Source of the DNA: Lentinus brumalis
Lineage: Eukaryota; Basidiomycota; Agaricomycetes; Polyporales; Polyporaceae
DNA: 64,000 bases
Direction of reading: 5' to 3'
Assembly: GCA_001792895.1 (NCBI GenBank)
Contig: MARA01000011.1
Location: 992,001-1,056,000, forward strand
Made by a program: the position numbers and the translations under genes. A model generated the notes under the pieces. It was not told where the DNA came from and ran no database searches. It saw only the letters and a program-made list of their open reading frames with translations. Each line of letters begins with the position of its first letter. Position 1 is the stretch's first letter. Positions 32,225-42,830 of this stretch are shown here, piece by piece.

Positions 32225-32400
32225 GATCTGGGGCAGTTACCCGCCAGACCCGACATGATTTACCCGTACCCGCCAATACCCGTACCCGTCCCAACATGTA
32301 CCCGTACCCGCACTACCCGTACCCGTGTACCCGCGGGTGATGGTGGGTACGGGTACGGGTACTTCCTCCGGTACCCGCGGGTTACCCGCGCTGTTCCCTA
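32225..32400 (-). repeat. hAT right end with ACCCGTA subterminal motifs
   Basis: At least ten copies of (T)ACCCGTA/TACCCGC and their complement, ending in GCGCTGTTCCCTA. The inverse matches the left end TAGGGAA-YRGCGCGGGT. Confidence 0.85.
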
Positions 32401-32896
32401 TTCGCACAGACTTGGCACAGTCAAGGAGTACACTGCTGAGTTCAATGCGGTGGCTGCTCGGACTGGGTTCTCCAATGACGACAAGCGCGAGTGTTACCGT
32501 GAAGGACTCCCCTATCGCATCAAGGACGAGTTTGCCACCACTGCTCACGACATCTCTACCCTTGTCAAGATGCAGACGGTTGCCTTGCAGATGGACCAGC
32601 ACCTGACACAGCGGTCAGAGGAGCGACCTCGCACCGGGAAGTTCCCAAAACGCGGCGAGAAGGTAGCTGCGAATAAGGAACATCCTCCTACCTCCGGTCC
32701 CACCGGTTGCTTCGTCTGTGGACGAAACGGTCACAGGGCTGCCCAATGCCCGGAGAGGAAAGGCGGTCAACGCGCCGCAGCCTCCTCATCATCCTCCACG
32801 ACGTCGGATGAGGTTGTCGCCCTTCAGTTGCAGCTCAAGGCACTGGAGGAGCGCATTGCCACGCTGACGACGATGAAGGAGAAGGAGGGTTTTTGA
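32401..32896 (+). pseudogene. gag: Gypsy gag, 3' portion with zinc knuckle
   Basis: Continuation of gag after the hAT. The frame proceeds from the second TTCGCACA copy (LGTVKEYTAEFNAVAARTG) through the nucleocapsid-type zinc knuckle CFVCGRNGHRAAQC at about 32706 (CX2CX4HX4C), a Ser-rich linker and a Leu/Glu coiled-coil tail. It stops at 32894-32896, overlapping the start of the pol frame. Confidence 0.85.
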
Positions 32897-35800
32897 TTCG
32901 AGCTGCGCTAGATGCCGCGCGCGCACGCTCATGTACCAATAGTCGCTACGCTGTACTGGGATCGTCGTTTATTTATGAACTCAATCATGATGGACAACAC
33001 TTCCACATCCCAGTACGACTGAGCGGCAAGCGGCGAGAGAAGGATGTGGTCGCCATGGTTGACAGTGGGGCCACTACAAAGTTTTTGCATCGACGGTTTG
33101 TGGAGGAGAACCGTGTTGCTACACGGAAGCTAGCATCCCCCATTCGTTTATACAACATCGACAGTACAGAGAACCGCGATGGCACGATTGCAGAGGTAGC
33201 CGTGCTAGGAATGACGATTGGGGACCACCAGGAGCAGGTGGTGTTTATGGTGACAGACGTAGGTGACGAGGATGTGATCATCGGCCTTGACTGGCTGCGC
33301 GAGCACAATCCTGAGATTGACTGGGAACATGGCTCGCTATGCCTATCCCGCTGCCCTTCAACATGTCATGCTAGTCGGAAGGCATCGGAACCTGCTGCAA
33401 CTTGACGCGTGATACGGAGGTCAGGCTCACGGCGCATTCACGTTCAGATCGGGTCCGGAAGGCCAAGAAGATTGGCAGGGTGTGCGCAGCGGTGATGGTT
33501 AAAGAGGCAGAGGATGTTGATGAGCCACCATTGCCGAACGAGGAGGAGTGGGATGAATCTGAGCAAACCCTTCTGGATGCCTGGATGGAGGGGGCAGCCT
33601 ACAAGGTGCTCCTCAACTCTTTGTCTCTGCGAGCCATACCTACTCCCAGGAGCTCGCGGAACAGGAGTACCAGAAACGGGGGCCAGCTCGTCCTGTCAAA
33701 CAATTGGTGCCGGAACACTACCATGAGTATCTTAGTGTGTTTTCAAAGGAGGCGTCAGAACGGTTGCCCAACCATCGCCCCTATGAGCACGCTATTGAGC
33801 TGGTTCCTGATGCCAAGATGTTCCACTCCAAGGTGTACCCTCTATCCCCGAACGAGCAGGTCGAGCTTGATAAGTTTCTTGAAGAAAACCTGGCCAAGGG
33901 TTACATTCGCGAGTCGAAGTCACCAATGTCCTCTCCCTTCTTCTTCGTCAAAAAGAAGGATGGCAGTCTTCACCCTGTGCAGGACTATCGGAGACTAAAC
34001 GACATCACCATTAAGAACCATTACCCGCTGCCGCTGGTTTCGGAACTGATGGATCGACTCAAGAAGGCCAAGTACTTCACGAAGCTTGACATTCGCTGGG
34101 GGTACAACAATGTTCGCATTAAGACAGGCGACGAGTGGAAAGCGGCCTTCGTGACCAACTGGGGACTCTACGAACCCACAGTCATGTTCTTTGGTCTGGC
34201 CAACTCCCCCAGCACCTTCTCTGCATTCATGAACGACATCTTCAAGGACCTCATCGTTTTCATGAACGACATCTTCAAGGACCTCATCGTTCTCGGCAAG
34301 GTCACCGTCTATCTCGACGACATCCTCATCTTTACGAATGACCTTACTGAACATCGTACCCTTGTCCAAGAGGTCCTGAAGCGTCTGAAGGAACATGACC
34401 TGTTCTGTAAACCAGAGAAGTGCGAATCGAGCAGACCAAAGTGGAGTACCTCGGAATGTTCGTGTCCAGAACCAGGTCGAGATGGACCCAGTGAAGGTCA
34501 AGGGCATCGCAGACTCGCCAGTTCCCCGCAATGTGTCAGACATCAGGAAGTTTTGCGGCTTTGCGAACTTCTATTGTCGCTTCATCCGAACTTCAGCGCC
34601 ATCTGCAAGCCTCTAGACAGGCTGACTGGCAACATCCCTTGGCAATGGGGAGAGGAGGAGCAGCGGGCATTTGAGGAGCTGAAGCAGTGCTTCCTGACAA
34701 GTCCCGTACTCCGCATCTATGACCCGGACCGTCCCACACGTGTGGAAGTCGACGCCTCTGGGTTTGCCACAGGAGCGGTGCTGTCGCAGGAGGGGGAGGA
34801 TGGAAAGTGGCACCCGATCGCCTTCCACTCCGAATCCATGAATGATGCGAGCGCAACTACGAGATCTATGACAAAGAGATGCTCGCAATCATTCGTGCCC
34901 TCCAGGCGTGGCGCCACTACCTCGAAGGACTGCCCAGTACGTTTGAGATTCAGTCAGATCACAAGAATCTTGAATACTGGCGCACGGTGCAGAACCTCAC
35001 CAGACGGCAGGCTCGATGGGCTCTCTACCTCTCTCGCTTTGACTTTGTCATCACACACAAACCGGGCACATCCAACGGTCGAGCAGATGCACTATCCCAT
35101 CGCCCTGACCACCAGCGAGACGACGCAGATGACAACCACGGCCGCACGGTGCTACAACCTAGTCACTTCCGCTCTCTGGCTGCTAGACGTGGACACCTGG
35201 CTCTTGTACCGGAGAAGTCACTTCTGCGTCGGATCCGGGAGTGTGGAGACCGCGAGAAAGAGGTGGCAGAGGCACTGCACAAGGTGGAACAACTCGGGCC
35301 AGCATGGCTGCAGAACGATCTGGTGGACTGGAATGTCGAGCAAGGTCTCCTCCTCTATCGAGGCAAGGTCTACGTTCCCAACGACCGCACACTACGGGCA
35401 GATATTGTTCGCCTGCACCACGACCTGCCACCAGCTGGGCACCCAGGCCAGTGGAAGACCATTGAGCTAGTAAGCCGCAACTACTGGTGGCCGGGTATGA
35501 CACAGTTTATCAAAAACTATGTCGACACCTGTGACACCTGTCGTAGAGGCAAGCCAATCCACGGCAAACGGCACGGTCAGCTGCAGCCAACGAGATCCCA
35601 GACGGCCCCGGTCAAGTTGTGACCTGTGACTTCATCACCGGCCTACCAGAGGTTGATGGGTACAATGCGCTGCAGCTCATTGCGGACCGGCATGCGAAGC
35701 TAGTGCATCTCATTCCATGTCGAGACGAGATCGATGCCGAAGGTGCGGCGAACAACTTCATACGGGAGTATTTCCGCCTCCATGGACTGCCACGAAAGAT

Positions 35801-36672
35801 CATCTCCGACCGTGGTCCCCAGTTTGCCAGCAAGCTCTTCCGTGCCATTCTTAAGGGTCTTGGCATTGAGAGTGCACTGTCCACTGCGTACCACCCCAGA
35901 CCGACGGACAGTCAGAGAGGTGGAACCAGGAGGTAGAAGCCTATTTGCGGATGTTCTGCTCATGCCGCCGATACGACTGGGTGCAGTGGTTGCCCATTGC
36001 AGAGTTTGCGTTCAACTCTCATGTCCACTCCTCCACAGGGTATTCACCCTTCTACCTGCTCTACGGGTTCGAGCCACAGTTCCACATCCCCATGCTACCC
36101 ACTGAGGTTCCTGCGGCAGACAGTCGTCGCGAGGAACTACGACGGGCCCGGGAGGATGCGACTGCAGCTTTGACGCTCACTGCGGAACGCATGAAGGCAC
36201 ACTTTGACCAGCATGCTCGAGACGCTCCGGTCTTTGAGCCAGGTCAGAAGGTGTGGCTGGACACTCGCAACCTGCGAGTCACAGGATGCCTTGGAAGTTG
36301 GTGGACAGGTATACAGGTCCCTATCCAGTGGTACGCCGAGTTGGCAACCTTGCCTATGAACTCCGTCTACCAAAAGACCTACCCATCCATCCAGTCTTCC
36401 ATGTGTCGCTGCTGCTGCCGCACAAGCACAGCTCCCTACCAGGCCGGCACCCACCAGAGCCTGCACCAATTGAAGTGGAAGGAGAAGAGGAGTACGAAGT
36501 TGAGCAGGTACTGGAGTCTCGCCGCTACGGACAAGGAAGGAAGCTCCAGTACCTCGTATGATGGAAGGGATGGGGTCCCGAACATGACAGCTGGGAGCCT
36601 GTGGAAAACCTAACCCATGCTCCACAGCGGGTTATGGAATTCTACACGCAACACCCAACATCCCACCGTTAG
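32893..36672 (+). pseudogene. pol: Gypsy pol: PR-RT-RH-IN-chromodomain, degenerate
   Basis: Retroelement polyprotein. Protease at about 33050-33300 (active-site MVDSGATTKF, later IIGLDWL). Reverse transcriptase at about 33780-34430 with SPFFFVKKKDGS, YFTKLDIRWGYNN and the catalytic YLDDIL. RNase H at 34730-35100 (RVEVDASGFATGAVL, FEIQSDHKNLEYW). Integrase H2C2 zinc region at 35400-35560, DDE core from 35619 (VTCDFITGLP, ISDRGPQFASKL). Chromodomain-like segment near 36490-36620. Frame changes near 33420-33700, 34430, 34590, 34850, 35600, 35910 and 36290, and a 33 bp in-frame tandem duplication at 34229-34294, show it is not functional. The order PR-RT-RH-IN-chromodomain identifies the chromovirus branch of Ty3/Gypsy. 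Confidence 0.88.
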
Positions 36673-36692
36673 GTCGTGCGGACACGACCCTT

Positions 36693-36702
36693 GGGAGGGG
36701 GG
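36693..36702 (+). other. Polypurine tract
   Basis: GGGAGGGGGG directly before the 3' LTR (three bases away), the expected plus-strand priming site of an LTR retrotransposon. Confidence 0.75.
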
Positions 36703-36705
36703 TAC

Positions 36706-37073
36706 TGTTACGAACAGCCTCCCTGGTACTATTCATTTCCTTTCCCAGTCATTCTATTGTTCGATCACCATGATTCCCATGGTCTCTCTCACGTTATTGT
36801 CTTCATCCATGATGTCTCTCACGCTATTGTCTTCTGACGCTGTTGTTCCCTCATGTATATAAGACCACCAGCGCTACCTGGGGACCCTCAGTTTCGACCT
36901 CTTGTCCCCAGGTAAGCCAAGCTGTACTTTGCTCTGTAGATACCTCTCTCAATACATCTTGTCCCCAGCCCTGATCGTCGAGCCTTGCTCCGCTCTCGCT
37001 GCACAAGTGCTCGTCAACGCCCCTGCTCGTCTCGTGAGTCTTCCCTGATCCCCCTCGATGATCAGTCGTAACA
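36706..37073 (+). repeat. 3' LTR of the Gypsy element
   Basis: 368 bp, starting TGTTACGA and ending TCGTAACA (inverted termini of the TG...CA type). A TATATAAG box lies at 36856-36863. The last ~142 bp match the 5' remnant at 5788-5929. A tandem pair of TCTCTCACG(T/C)TATTGTCTTC units is visible at 36783-36835. Confidence 0.9.
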
Positions 37074-37492
37074 GTCGCATGTCGTCAAAGTATGGGGCGA
37101 TGATGTCGGTAACAAGATCACACATGGTCTGTTGCATAGACCAGTACGAGGAGCGCCGCGCCCTTTGATTGTCTCGACGACCTCTGGGTACTGCGCAAGG
37201 ACTCCTCGACGCCCGCCCTTGGTGGCTTGAGTGTGGCCATTGCGAGCCATCTCGAGAGCTCGGTCTGACCAGCGAGGGAGCGCACCGGAGCGGTCGATCC
37301 ACCCCTTGATGGTACAGTGGCTGAGCCCTGAGTAGACATCATCCACCTGGGCCAGCAGGTCCGCCATGGTCCTCGTGGACCACCTGGGACCGACAGAGGT
37401 GTGCCAGGCAATCGCTTCGATGTGCGGCCAGAGAAGAGGTCCGTGCCAGTTGAAGTATGTCACCGGCTGCACCTCCTTCACCTTCTTCTTGC
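37074..37492 (-). pseudogene. Older interrupted gene, internal fragment (pogo-like transposase?)
   Basis: Minus-strand fragment with EVQPVTYFNWHGPLLWPHIE, a helix-turn-helix-like HCTIKGWIDRSG, KGGRRGVLAQYPEVVETIKG and QQTMCDLVTDIIAPYFDDM. The last part is in a shifted frame. It breaks at 37074 against the Gypsy 3' LTR. Upstream it continues in frame at 63204 after removal of the giant element (DANKKPQ then GKKKVKEVQPV). Layout and the GGRRG(I/V)L..YPE motif remind me of N-terminal regions of pogo-like transposases annotated in Agaricomycetes; the catalytic part is absent here, so the family is a guess. Confidence 0.45.
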
Positions 37493-37496
37493 CCTG

Positions 37497-38318
37497 GTAT
37501 GACGCGGTTTACTGGACAATATTCACCTTGCTCTCACGAATTGCAGTGGTTTGCACTGGTCTGCAACCGTTGGATGAGTGTTGCAGTGTTGTGAGGTCGT
37601 TTGCGGACCGTTGCAGGGAGTCGTAGTGTATTTGCAGCCCAATGCAGCGCCTTGCAGCGGACGTGTCCGAAGTGCTGTTAGGCGCCATGTAGGCGCCCAT
37701 TCCTTCGTCTGAACCACGTTGCAGTCCATTGCAGAGGAAGCACACCAGTCTGCAGACTCTCTCCTCCGGCTTGCAGATTCACGAAACACAACACTGTACG
37801 GTGCGCGCCTCCCCGCTTTCCGCCTGAGGCTTGGTGTTGCACTGATTTGTTTCTGTTTGCACCCATGCGGAGACAGGTTCAAATCATCGGCGCCTCCACA
37901 CGTCTTGCTCTTTGCGTAGCCTTGCTCCCACTTGCACGCCCTGTCCGGGGCCCGACGCCTTGGCAGTTGCGCCACTGACGTCGGTCCCGATGCGTCGGCC
38001 AGATGCGTCGGCCGTCAACGTTCAACCCTCTGCCCAGTTCCCGCTGAAGCCGACCACAATCGGGTGCGAAACCCGAGAATTGCACCACGCCCGGTGCGGC
38101 CTCACTGCACCCCCGTACCTACCCTCCGTACTTTGGGCCGAGATCGGCCTCGTTCACGCCCCCGGCGACACAACGCTCCCTCACGCTGTACTTCAGCTCA
38201 TCACCGGCCTCGTTCGCGGCTGCGGCGACCTCCTCAGCTCGACACTCACTCTCTTCCCCGCTCCTTGTACCACCCGACACCCTTCAGGCCCTGCCGCCTA
38301 TCCGTCGCCACCTGCGCC
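37497..38318 (+). repeat. Left end of the giant element with TTGCAG array
   Basis: Inverted terminus at 37497, then TTGCAG, CTGCAA and TTTGCA words many times up to about 37900 (for example near 37541, 37582, 37610, 37631, 37648, 37720, 37731, 37771). The same words in the opposite orientation fill 62935-63130. No gene is visible before 38319. Confidence 0.75.
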
Positions 38319-40125
38319 ATGGACCCCGACGTTCAACTCAACAATATCCGTGCGTCGTATCGCGACATCCGCACACAAGTCGATATCGCCCTGCGCGCGT
38401 TTGTTGGAGATGCACCGCGCCTCGGGCAGGTCCGAACCCTTGCAACTTCGCTGCTGCACGCAGCGCAGCAGGTGCGTAGCTCTTGCCTTGATTATCCATC
38501 ACTCTCTCATCCCTGCTCAGCAACCGGGCTTGATGCCTCCCGCAGAGTATCAAACTTTGCGTAGTAGTCTGCAGCTGATGGTTTCCGACCTCGACGACGC
38601 CCGGTACAAGTCCAGGGACCCTCCGGATGAAACCCACCTCCCCCTCATTCAAACCGTCCACACAGGCAAGCGGGGTCGCCCATCCCAGCCCATCGATCGT
38701 ACGTGGCTTGAGCACGCACTCAAACTTCGCGGCCCAGCTCGTGTCGCCAAAGCTCTGAAGTGCTCCGCGCGCCACGTCCGCCGTGAAGCTCTACGTCTCG
38801 GGCTTGCAGAGCCAGCCCCGCCGGTCTTTCGCGCAGTTGAGCACCCCGACGGCACGTCCACGCGCATTCATACTACCCAGACAGCCCCCGTATCCACGCT
38901 CACCGACGCCGAACTGGATGCTATCCTCAGGGATGTACTCTCAGCCTATCCGCGCATGGGACATGTCATGCTACGCGGTGCACTGATAGCCCGGGGACAC
39001 CGCGTTCCCGAAGCTCGTGTTAGAACGGCCTGCGTCCGCATACGCGGCGCCCCGCCAGACTTCGCGAGGCGTCGTATAATCCGCAAGAAGTATAGGGTAG
39101 CGGGCCCGAACTCTCTCGTCCACCATGACGGTCAACACGGTGTGTCTGTTTCAAGATGTATGCTCCTTTTCTTGTCTCATTCTCCCGTCAGGACTTATAC
39201 GGTGGAAATTCGTCATCCACTGCTTCATCGACGGCTTCTCGCGCTTCGTCACTGCCATCCGCGTTCACACCAACAACCGTGCCGCGACCGTCTTGGAGTT
39301 GTTCCTAGAGGGAGTGCATACTCATGGAATGCCCAGTCGAGTCCGCGGCGACCATGGCACGGAGAACCTCCGAGTGGCCGCCTGGATGGAGGAGAATCGG
39401 GGTAGGAACCGCGGCTCATATATCTGGGGCCGGTATGTACTCCATTCGTCTGTCTCAACATGAATAACGTCTCATGCGCACATGCTAGGAGCGTCCACAA
39501 CACTCGCATCGAGAGACTATGGTTCGACGTCACCATCGGCTTCGGAGGGAAGTGGAAGACTTTCTTCCTCGAGCTCGAACACCACGACGACTTGAACGCG
39601 GACGACCCACGGCACATCTGGCTCATACATCACCTCTTTCTTTACGCGATCAACCAGGACGCCTACGAATGGGCGGATATATGGAACTCTCACCGCCTTC
39701 ATGTCAAGGGCGAGTCCGCTGCCAGCCCTCACGAGCTATTCATGTTCGGGGTGGCTGAGTGCGGCCCTCGCGGTTTGTCCCGAGCTGTTGCCCCTCCGCC
39801 GCCTCCGTCAGAGGAGGCAGTCGACGACATCGTCAACTACGGTGTAGATTGGGCTGCCATGGACGATCCTGTGCTCATGCGGCATCATCGCGAACACAAC
39901 CCGGACGTCCCTGATGTCCCTATCGTTCCGCAGCCATTGGAAACCGCCCCTACTCGTCTGTCTGAAGTGACCTGTGACCCTCCTACCTGTCCCCTCCCCC
40001 TCGATGTTGTCGCCTTGCTGAATCAACATCTTAGCTACCATTTCGACCTGACTTCACGCGAGATGCCTGTGCGCCGCGAGCTGTGGCGATCTGCGCTCGC
40101 GTTCTGTAGACCATGGTTCATGTAA
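38319..40125 (+). CDS. Integrase-like DDE transposase of the giant element
   Basis: Probable transposase: a retroviral-integrase-fold (rve-like) DDE enzyme of the type annotated in many Agaricomycetes as integrase core or integrase catalytic domain protein. Exons 38319-38471, 38521-39139, 39192-39432 and 39489-40125 give ~549 residues with no stop. N-terminal helical region; helix-turn-helix-like segment (WLEHALKLRGPARVAKALK, CSARHVRREALRLGL) at residues ~110-150; second helical domain (LSAYPRMGHVMLRGALIARG); then the catalytic domain. Candidate triad: D in HHDGQHG (~39128), D in RVRGDHGTENL (~39350) and E in NTRIERLWFD (~39510). Ends near ALAFCRPWFM. It is the only recombinase in the element, which supports it as the mover. 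Confidence 0.8.
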
Positions 40126-40326
40126 CGGTCCTCATCGTCATAATCTAATCGCTGTAATCCTAGCCTGCTCGTCGCTCTGGCCTGCACGAGCCCTTGCCTG
40201 CATGCCGTGCTCCGCCGACCATCGGCGCTTCGTGCGAGCGGCGGTGCCCGACTGCTTTTAGGTCTAGCTCAGCCTGCAAATTTCCTCCTTCAACGCATCC
40301 CACCTCACGCATCTCTGCCTACAGAT

Positions 40327-41015
40327 ATGCCCAAACAACTGGACGATGTCGAGGAGCTCATCAGCTGCCTTGAGTTCCGTAGCAATCTCGGTGACCCAGA
40401 TCACCACCCTACAGTAGTCCATGTCCACCCGGCGGACGGCGACCTCGTCACCACTACGTACGACATCGACTTACTCTTCGAACAAGTCGCTGCAGAGGCC
40501 CTGAAGCGATATCTTCGTGGCTGCGGCCATCCAGAACATCACTTCTTGCGCGAGATGCTCGGTGCAGCCACCTTCGAACGTGACCAGGAGGACACACTTC
40601 TCCGTGCTCGGTCGTTCTTACGCTCACTCACCGGGGACGACTTAATCCATTCTGAGAACCTCAAGATACAGGTGAGTGCGCAACCTCCTTTGTGTGGTTC
40701 CATTCAGCTCATCTTGCTTGTGTCCCAACCCCAGGTTTTCTTCTCTCATCGCGGAGATAGAGTCCTCTCTGAAACAACCCAGTGGAGGTCACTGTTGGTA
40801 CCAGTGCCCGTACGTTTATCACAATATGTTTAGCGTATGGCGGCTCACCGGTGAGATATCCTACCCAGATTGAGGTTCAAGCATGCTTTGCGCATTGCAC
40901 AATAACGATTGATGAAGCGGTCCGCAACCTGTTGAATGAGGGTCCCCCATTCTCCCAGTTTGAGGCATGGCTTCATGGGATGTTTCTCGATCCCAACGAG
41001 TACTTGGATATGTAA
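40327..41015 (+). CDS. HECT C-lobe-like protein (short)
   Basis: Resembles the C-terminal lobe region of HECT-type ubiquitin ligases. Exons 40327 to about 40671, about 40735-40808, and about 40872-41015. Segments: YLRGCGHPEHHFLREMLG, LLRARSFLRSLTGDDLIH (compare FLR..TGS in HECT lobes) and the end ACFAHCTITIDEAVRNLL, which has a cysteine where HECT enzymes carry the catalytic HTCF motif. The last ~45 residues align by eye with the end of the large HECT-like gene at 58092-62609. It lacks an N-lobe, so alone it should not bind an E2. The start is uncertain; the frame is open from 40207. Confidence 0.55.
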
Positions 41016-41288
41016 TTACCACACCCCTGTATGATTGCGCCCTTTGATATGGCATTGCGAGCAGCCGGTCTCTCAAATATGGCCCCACAACCCATGAGCC
41101 CCTCCGTGGCAAGTCTTACGTTCCGCCCAACGGCCGCCGTCGCAGCGCGGTTCAACCACGCCGATGGAAAAGATGGGTCTACATAGTATCAGTAAGTGCG
41201 TAAGCCAGCCTGTTACGATCCGCCGCGCTTGTCCCCACACTTGCTTCCCACCTCCATCATCATCTCTCCGTCCACAGTCTAAGACCCC

Positions 41289-42048
41289 ATGAATTCTTGC
41301 ACGACCTCTTCCACATCCAGCTCTTCCTCTGGCCCTTCATCTCTTTTGTTCCCTCTGCGTCCCGCTGATAACTCGTGCCCGGAACTGTTCACGGACTCCC
41401 ATTACACGTGCACTGCACCGGCTCTGCACACTCGCGATACATCAAGACGCCCAACTCGCCCGAGTGAGCAGTCGGCAGACTCTGAACGCATTGAGTGCTC
41501 GGATCCCAGCAGCAGTTCGACGATGGGACGGCGTAAGGAGCCCTGTGTGCAGTGCGCTCAGGCCAATGTTGCGCAAGATTGTACCCAGAATCGACGCACT
41601 ATCGGCTGTGTCCGCTGCAACGCACAGCGGTTGGCATGCTCGTATCGCACCGGTGAGCAGTTACATATCATGCCCCGCGCCCCTCCCTTACATCTTTGTA
41701 GGAACGGTTGCGAGCTCGCAGGATCTCGAAGTCCCCGTCCTCATCCGCAACATCGAGGGCTCTCTATCCCGGCTATCAGAGCAAACACGGGTGGTGGTAG
41801 AGCAGGTGGCGGGCAGTCAGCAGGCCGTTCACGGTTTGCGCGTCGATGTCCATGAATGCCTAGCGGAGACACGTGAGACACGCTCGACGCTGGAGAGGCG
41901 CATCAGCTCTGTGGAGCATGAATTGGGCAGGTTGACGAGGGTACTGCACGAGCTGCTCTGTACCATGCTGCAACCAGGTGAGCTCAACATGACATTCTTC
42001 ATGAGCTCTGGATGTGCCCCTGCACATACCTTCACCGTCCTGCCCTGA
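41289..42048 (+). CDS. Zn-cluster plus coiled-coil protein
   Basis: Candidate DNA-binding regulator. Exon 1 from 41289 to about 41652, intron to 41700, exon 2 to 42048. Six cysteines are spaced CX2CX8CX8CX2CX6C (CVQCAQANVAQDC ... GCVRCNAQRLAC), close to the fungal Zn(II)2Cys6 binuclear cluster (CX2CX6C...CX2CX6C) with a longer first loop. It follows a Ser-rich leader; an internal ATG at 41524 (MGRRKEPC) would start just before the cluster. Exon 2 is a coiled-coil (LIRNIEGSLSRLSEQTRVVV, ETRSTLERRISSVEHELGRL). Zn2Cys6 cluster followed by a dimerising coil is the usual transcription-factor layout. The 3' end may be spliced onward. Confidence 0.55.
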
Positions 42049-42830
42049 CACTCTCTGTTCTCCGGTTCCGCCGGGCTAGGATCACATCCTCTCTCATCTG
42101 GAGCGCCCTCTCATCCGACCGACACTCGCAGTGGCCATGGCGATGTGCCCGAATGACAGCTCTTCCAGACCACCTGCGTAGATCAGCGATGTAGATTCCG
42201 CCACTCGTACTACCCTTCGTAGAAGCCACGCCCGGCGATGACCTTCGTGTAACGCACGGACTTGCCTCCGGGCCAACCACATTCTGCACACAGGTCCTCG
42301 ATGTGCTGAGGAGACCAACCCCGCGTTTGCTGCTGTATCGGCAGATGTCCGCACTGAATAAGTACCGCGTTGCGTGTGTCAGTCTTGTCTCCCGTGCATA
42401 TACCAGACTCCTCTCGATCCTCCCCTGTTGTGACACCTATTCAAATAGCTATCTATTACTTACGTGTGCGTCTGAGGTGTTCAAGATAACGAACCCTGCC
42501 AGGAATAGAGTCGTTCTGAATGACCCACATGGCATGGGAGGGGGAGGACACCCCCACGCTATCGCCCATACCATCTCGTAATTACTAACCACATCCCAAC
42601 GGCAGTCATTCTGTATATGGTGGTCCAAGGTCAGACGAATCGTCGAGGCTGCCGTGGCGTGTGGGTATGCAGATGAGGGGCTGTAATGGGTCGCCTGCAC
42701 GTGGCAAATTGTACGCTGCAACAAGTGGTGTTCTCTCTCTTCTCCTCGTGCCCTCCATGTCTCGGCTTTCCACTGCTTTCTATCACCTGTCCGTCTCAGC
42801 CGGCCCCTCCTCTTAAAAACCTTGCGGCCG

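Larger units (their letters stand above)
7154..32400 (+). mobile_element. hAT superfamily DNA transposon inserted in Gypsy gag
   Basis: Ends TAGGGAATGGCGCGGGT (left) and the inverse of TAGGGAACAGCGCGGGT (right) form short imperfect terminal inverted repeats. They are flanked by the 8 bp duplication TTCGCACA. Subterminal regions are packed with ACCCG/GGGTAC-type hexamers in both orientations. About 5.0 kb without its own insertion. It encodes a hAT transposase (two halves, 7514-8714 and 28947-31020) and perhaps a second small gene (31231-32090). The transposase has nonsense and frame lesions and is split by the KDZ element. Confidence 0.9.
5788..37073 (+). mobile_element. Ty3/Gypsy chromovirus-type LTR retrotransposon (host of the nest)
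   Basis: About 6.0 kb once the 25.2 kb nested insertion is discounted. A 5' LTR remnant, gag, a pol with protease, reverse transcriptase, RNase H, integrase and chromodomain in that order, a polypurine tract and a complete 3' LTR are all visible. This is the domain order of Metaviridae/Gypsy chromoviruses. Gag is split at 7153/32401 by the hAT element. Several frameshifts in pol and the truncated 5' LTR indicate a dead copy. It abuts a minus-strand gene fragment at 37074, so it probably landed in that older gene. Confidence 0.88.

Noticed and set aside
42094..42436. Minus-strand stretch reading GWSPQHIEDLCAECGW and RYTKVIAGRGFYEG in one frame
   Set aside because: Looks protein-like but is broken by stops within ~40 codons and has no neighbours in frame; perhaps a decayed transposon fragment, too little to annotate.
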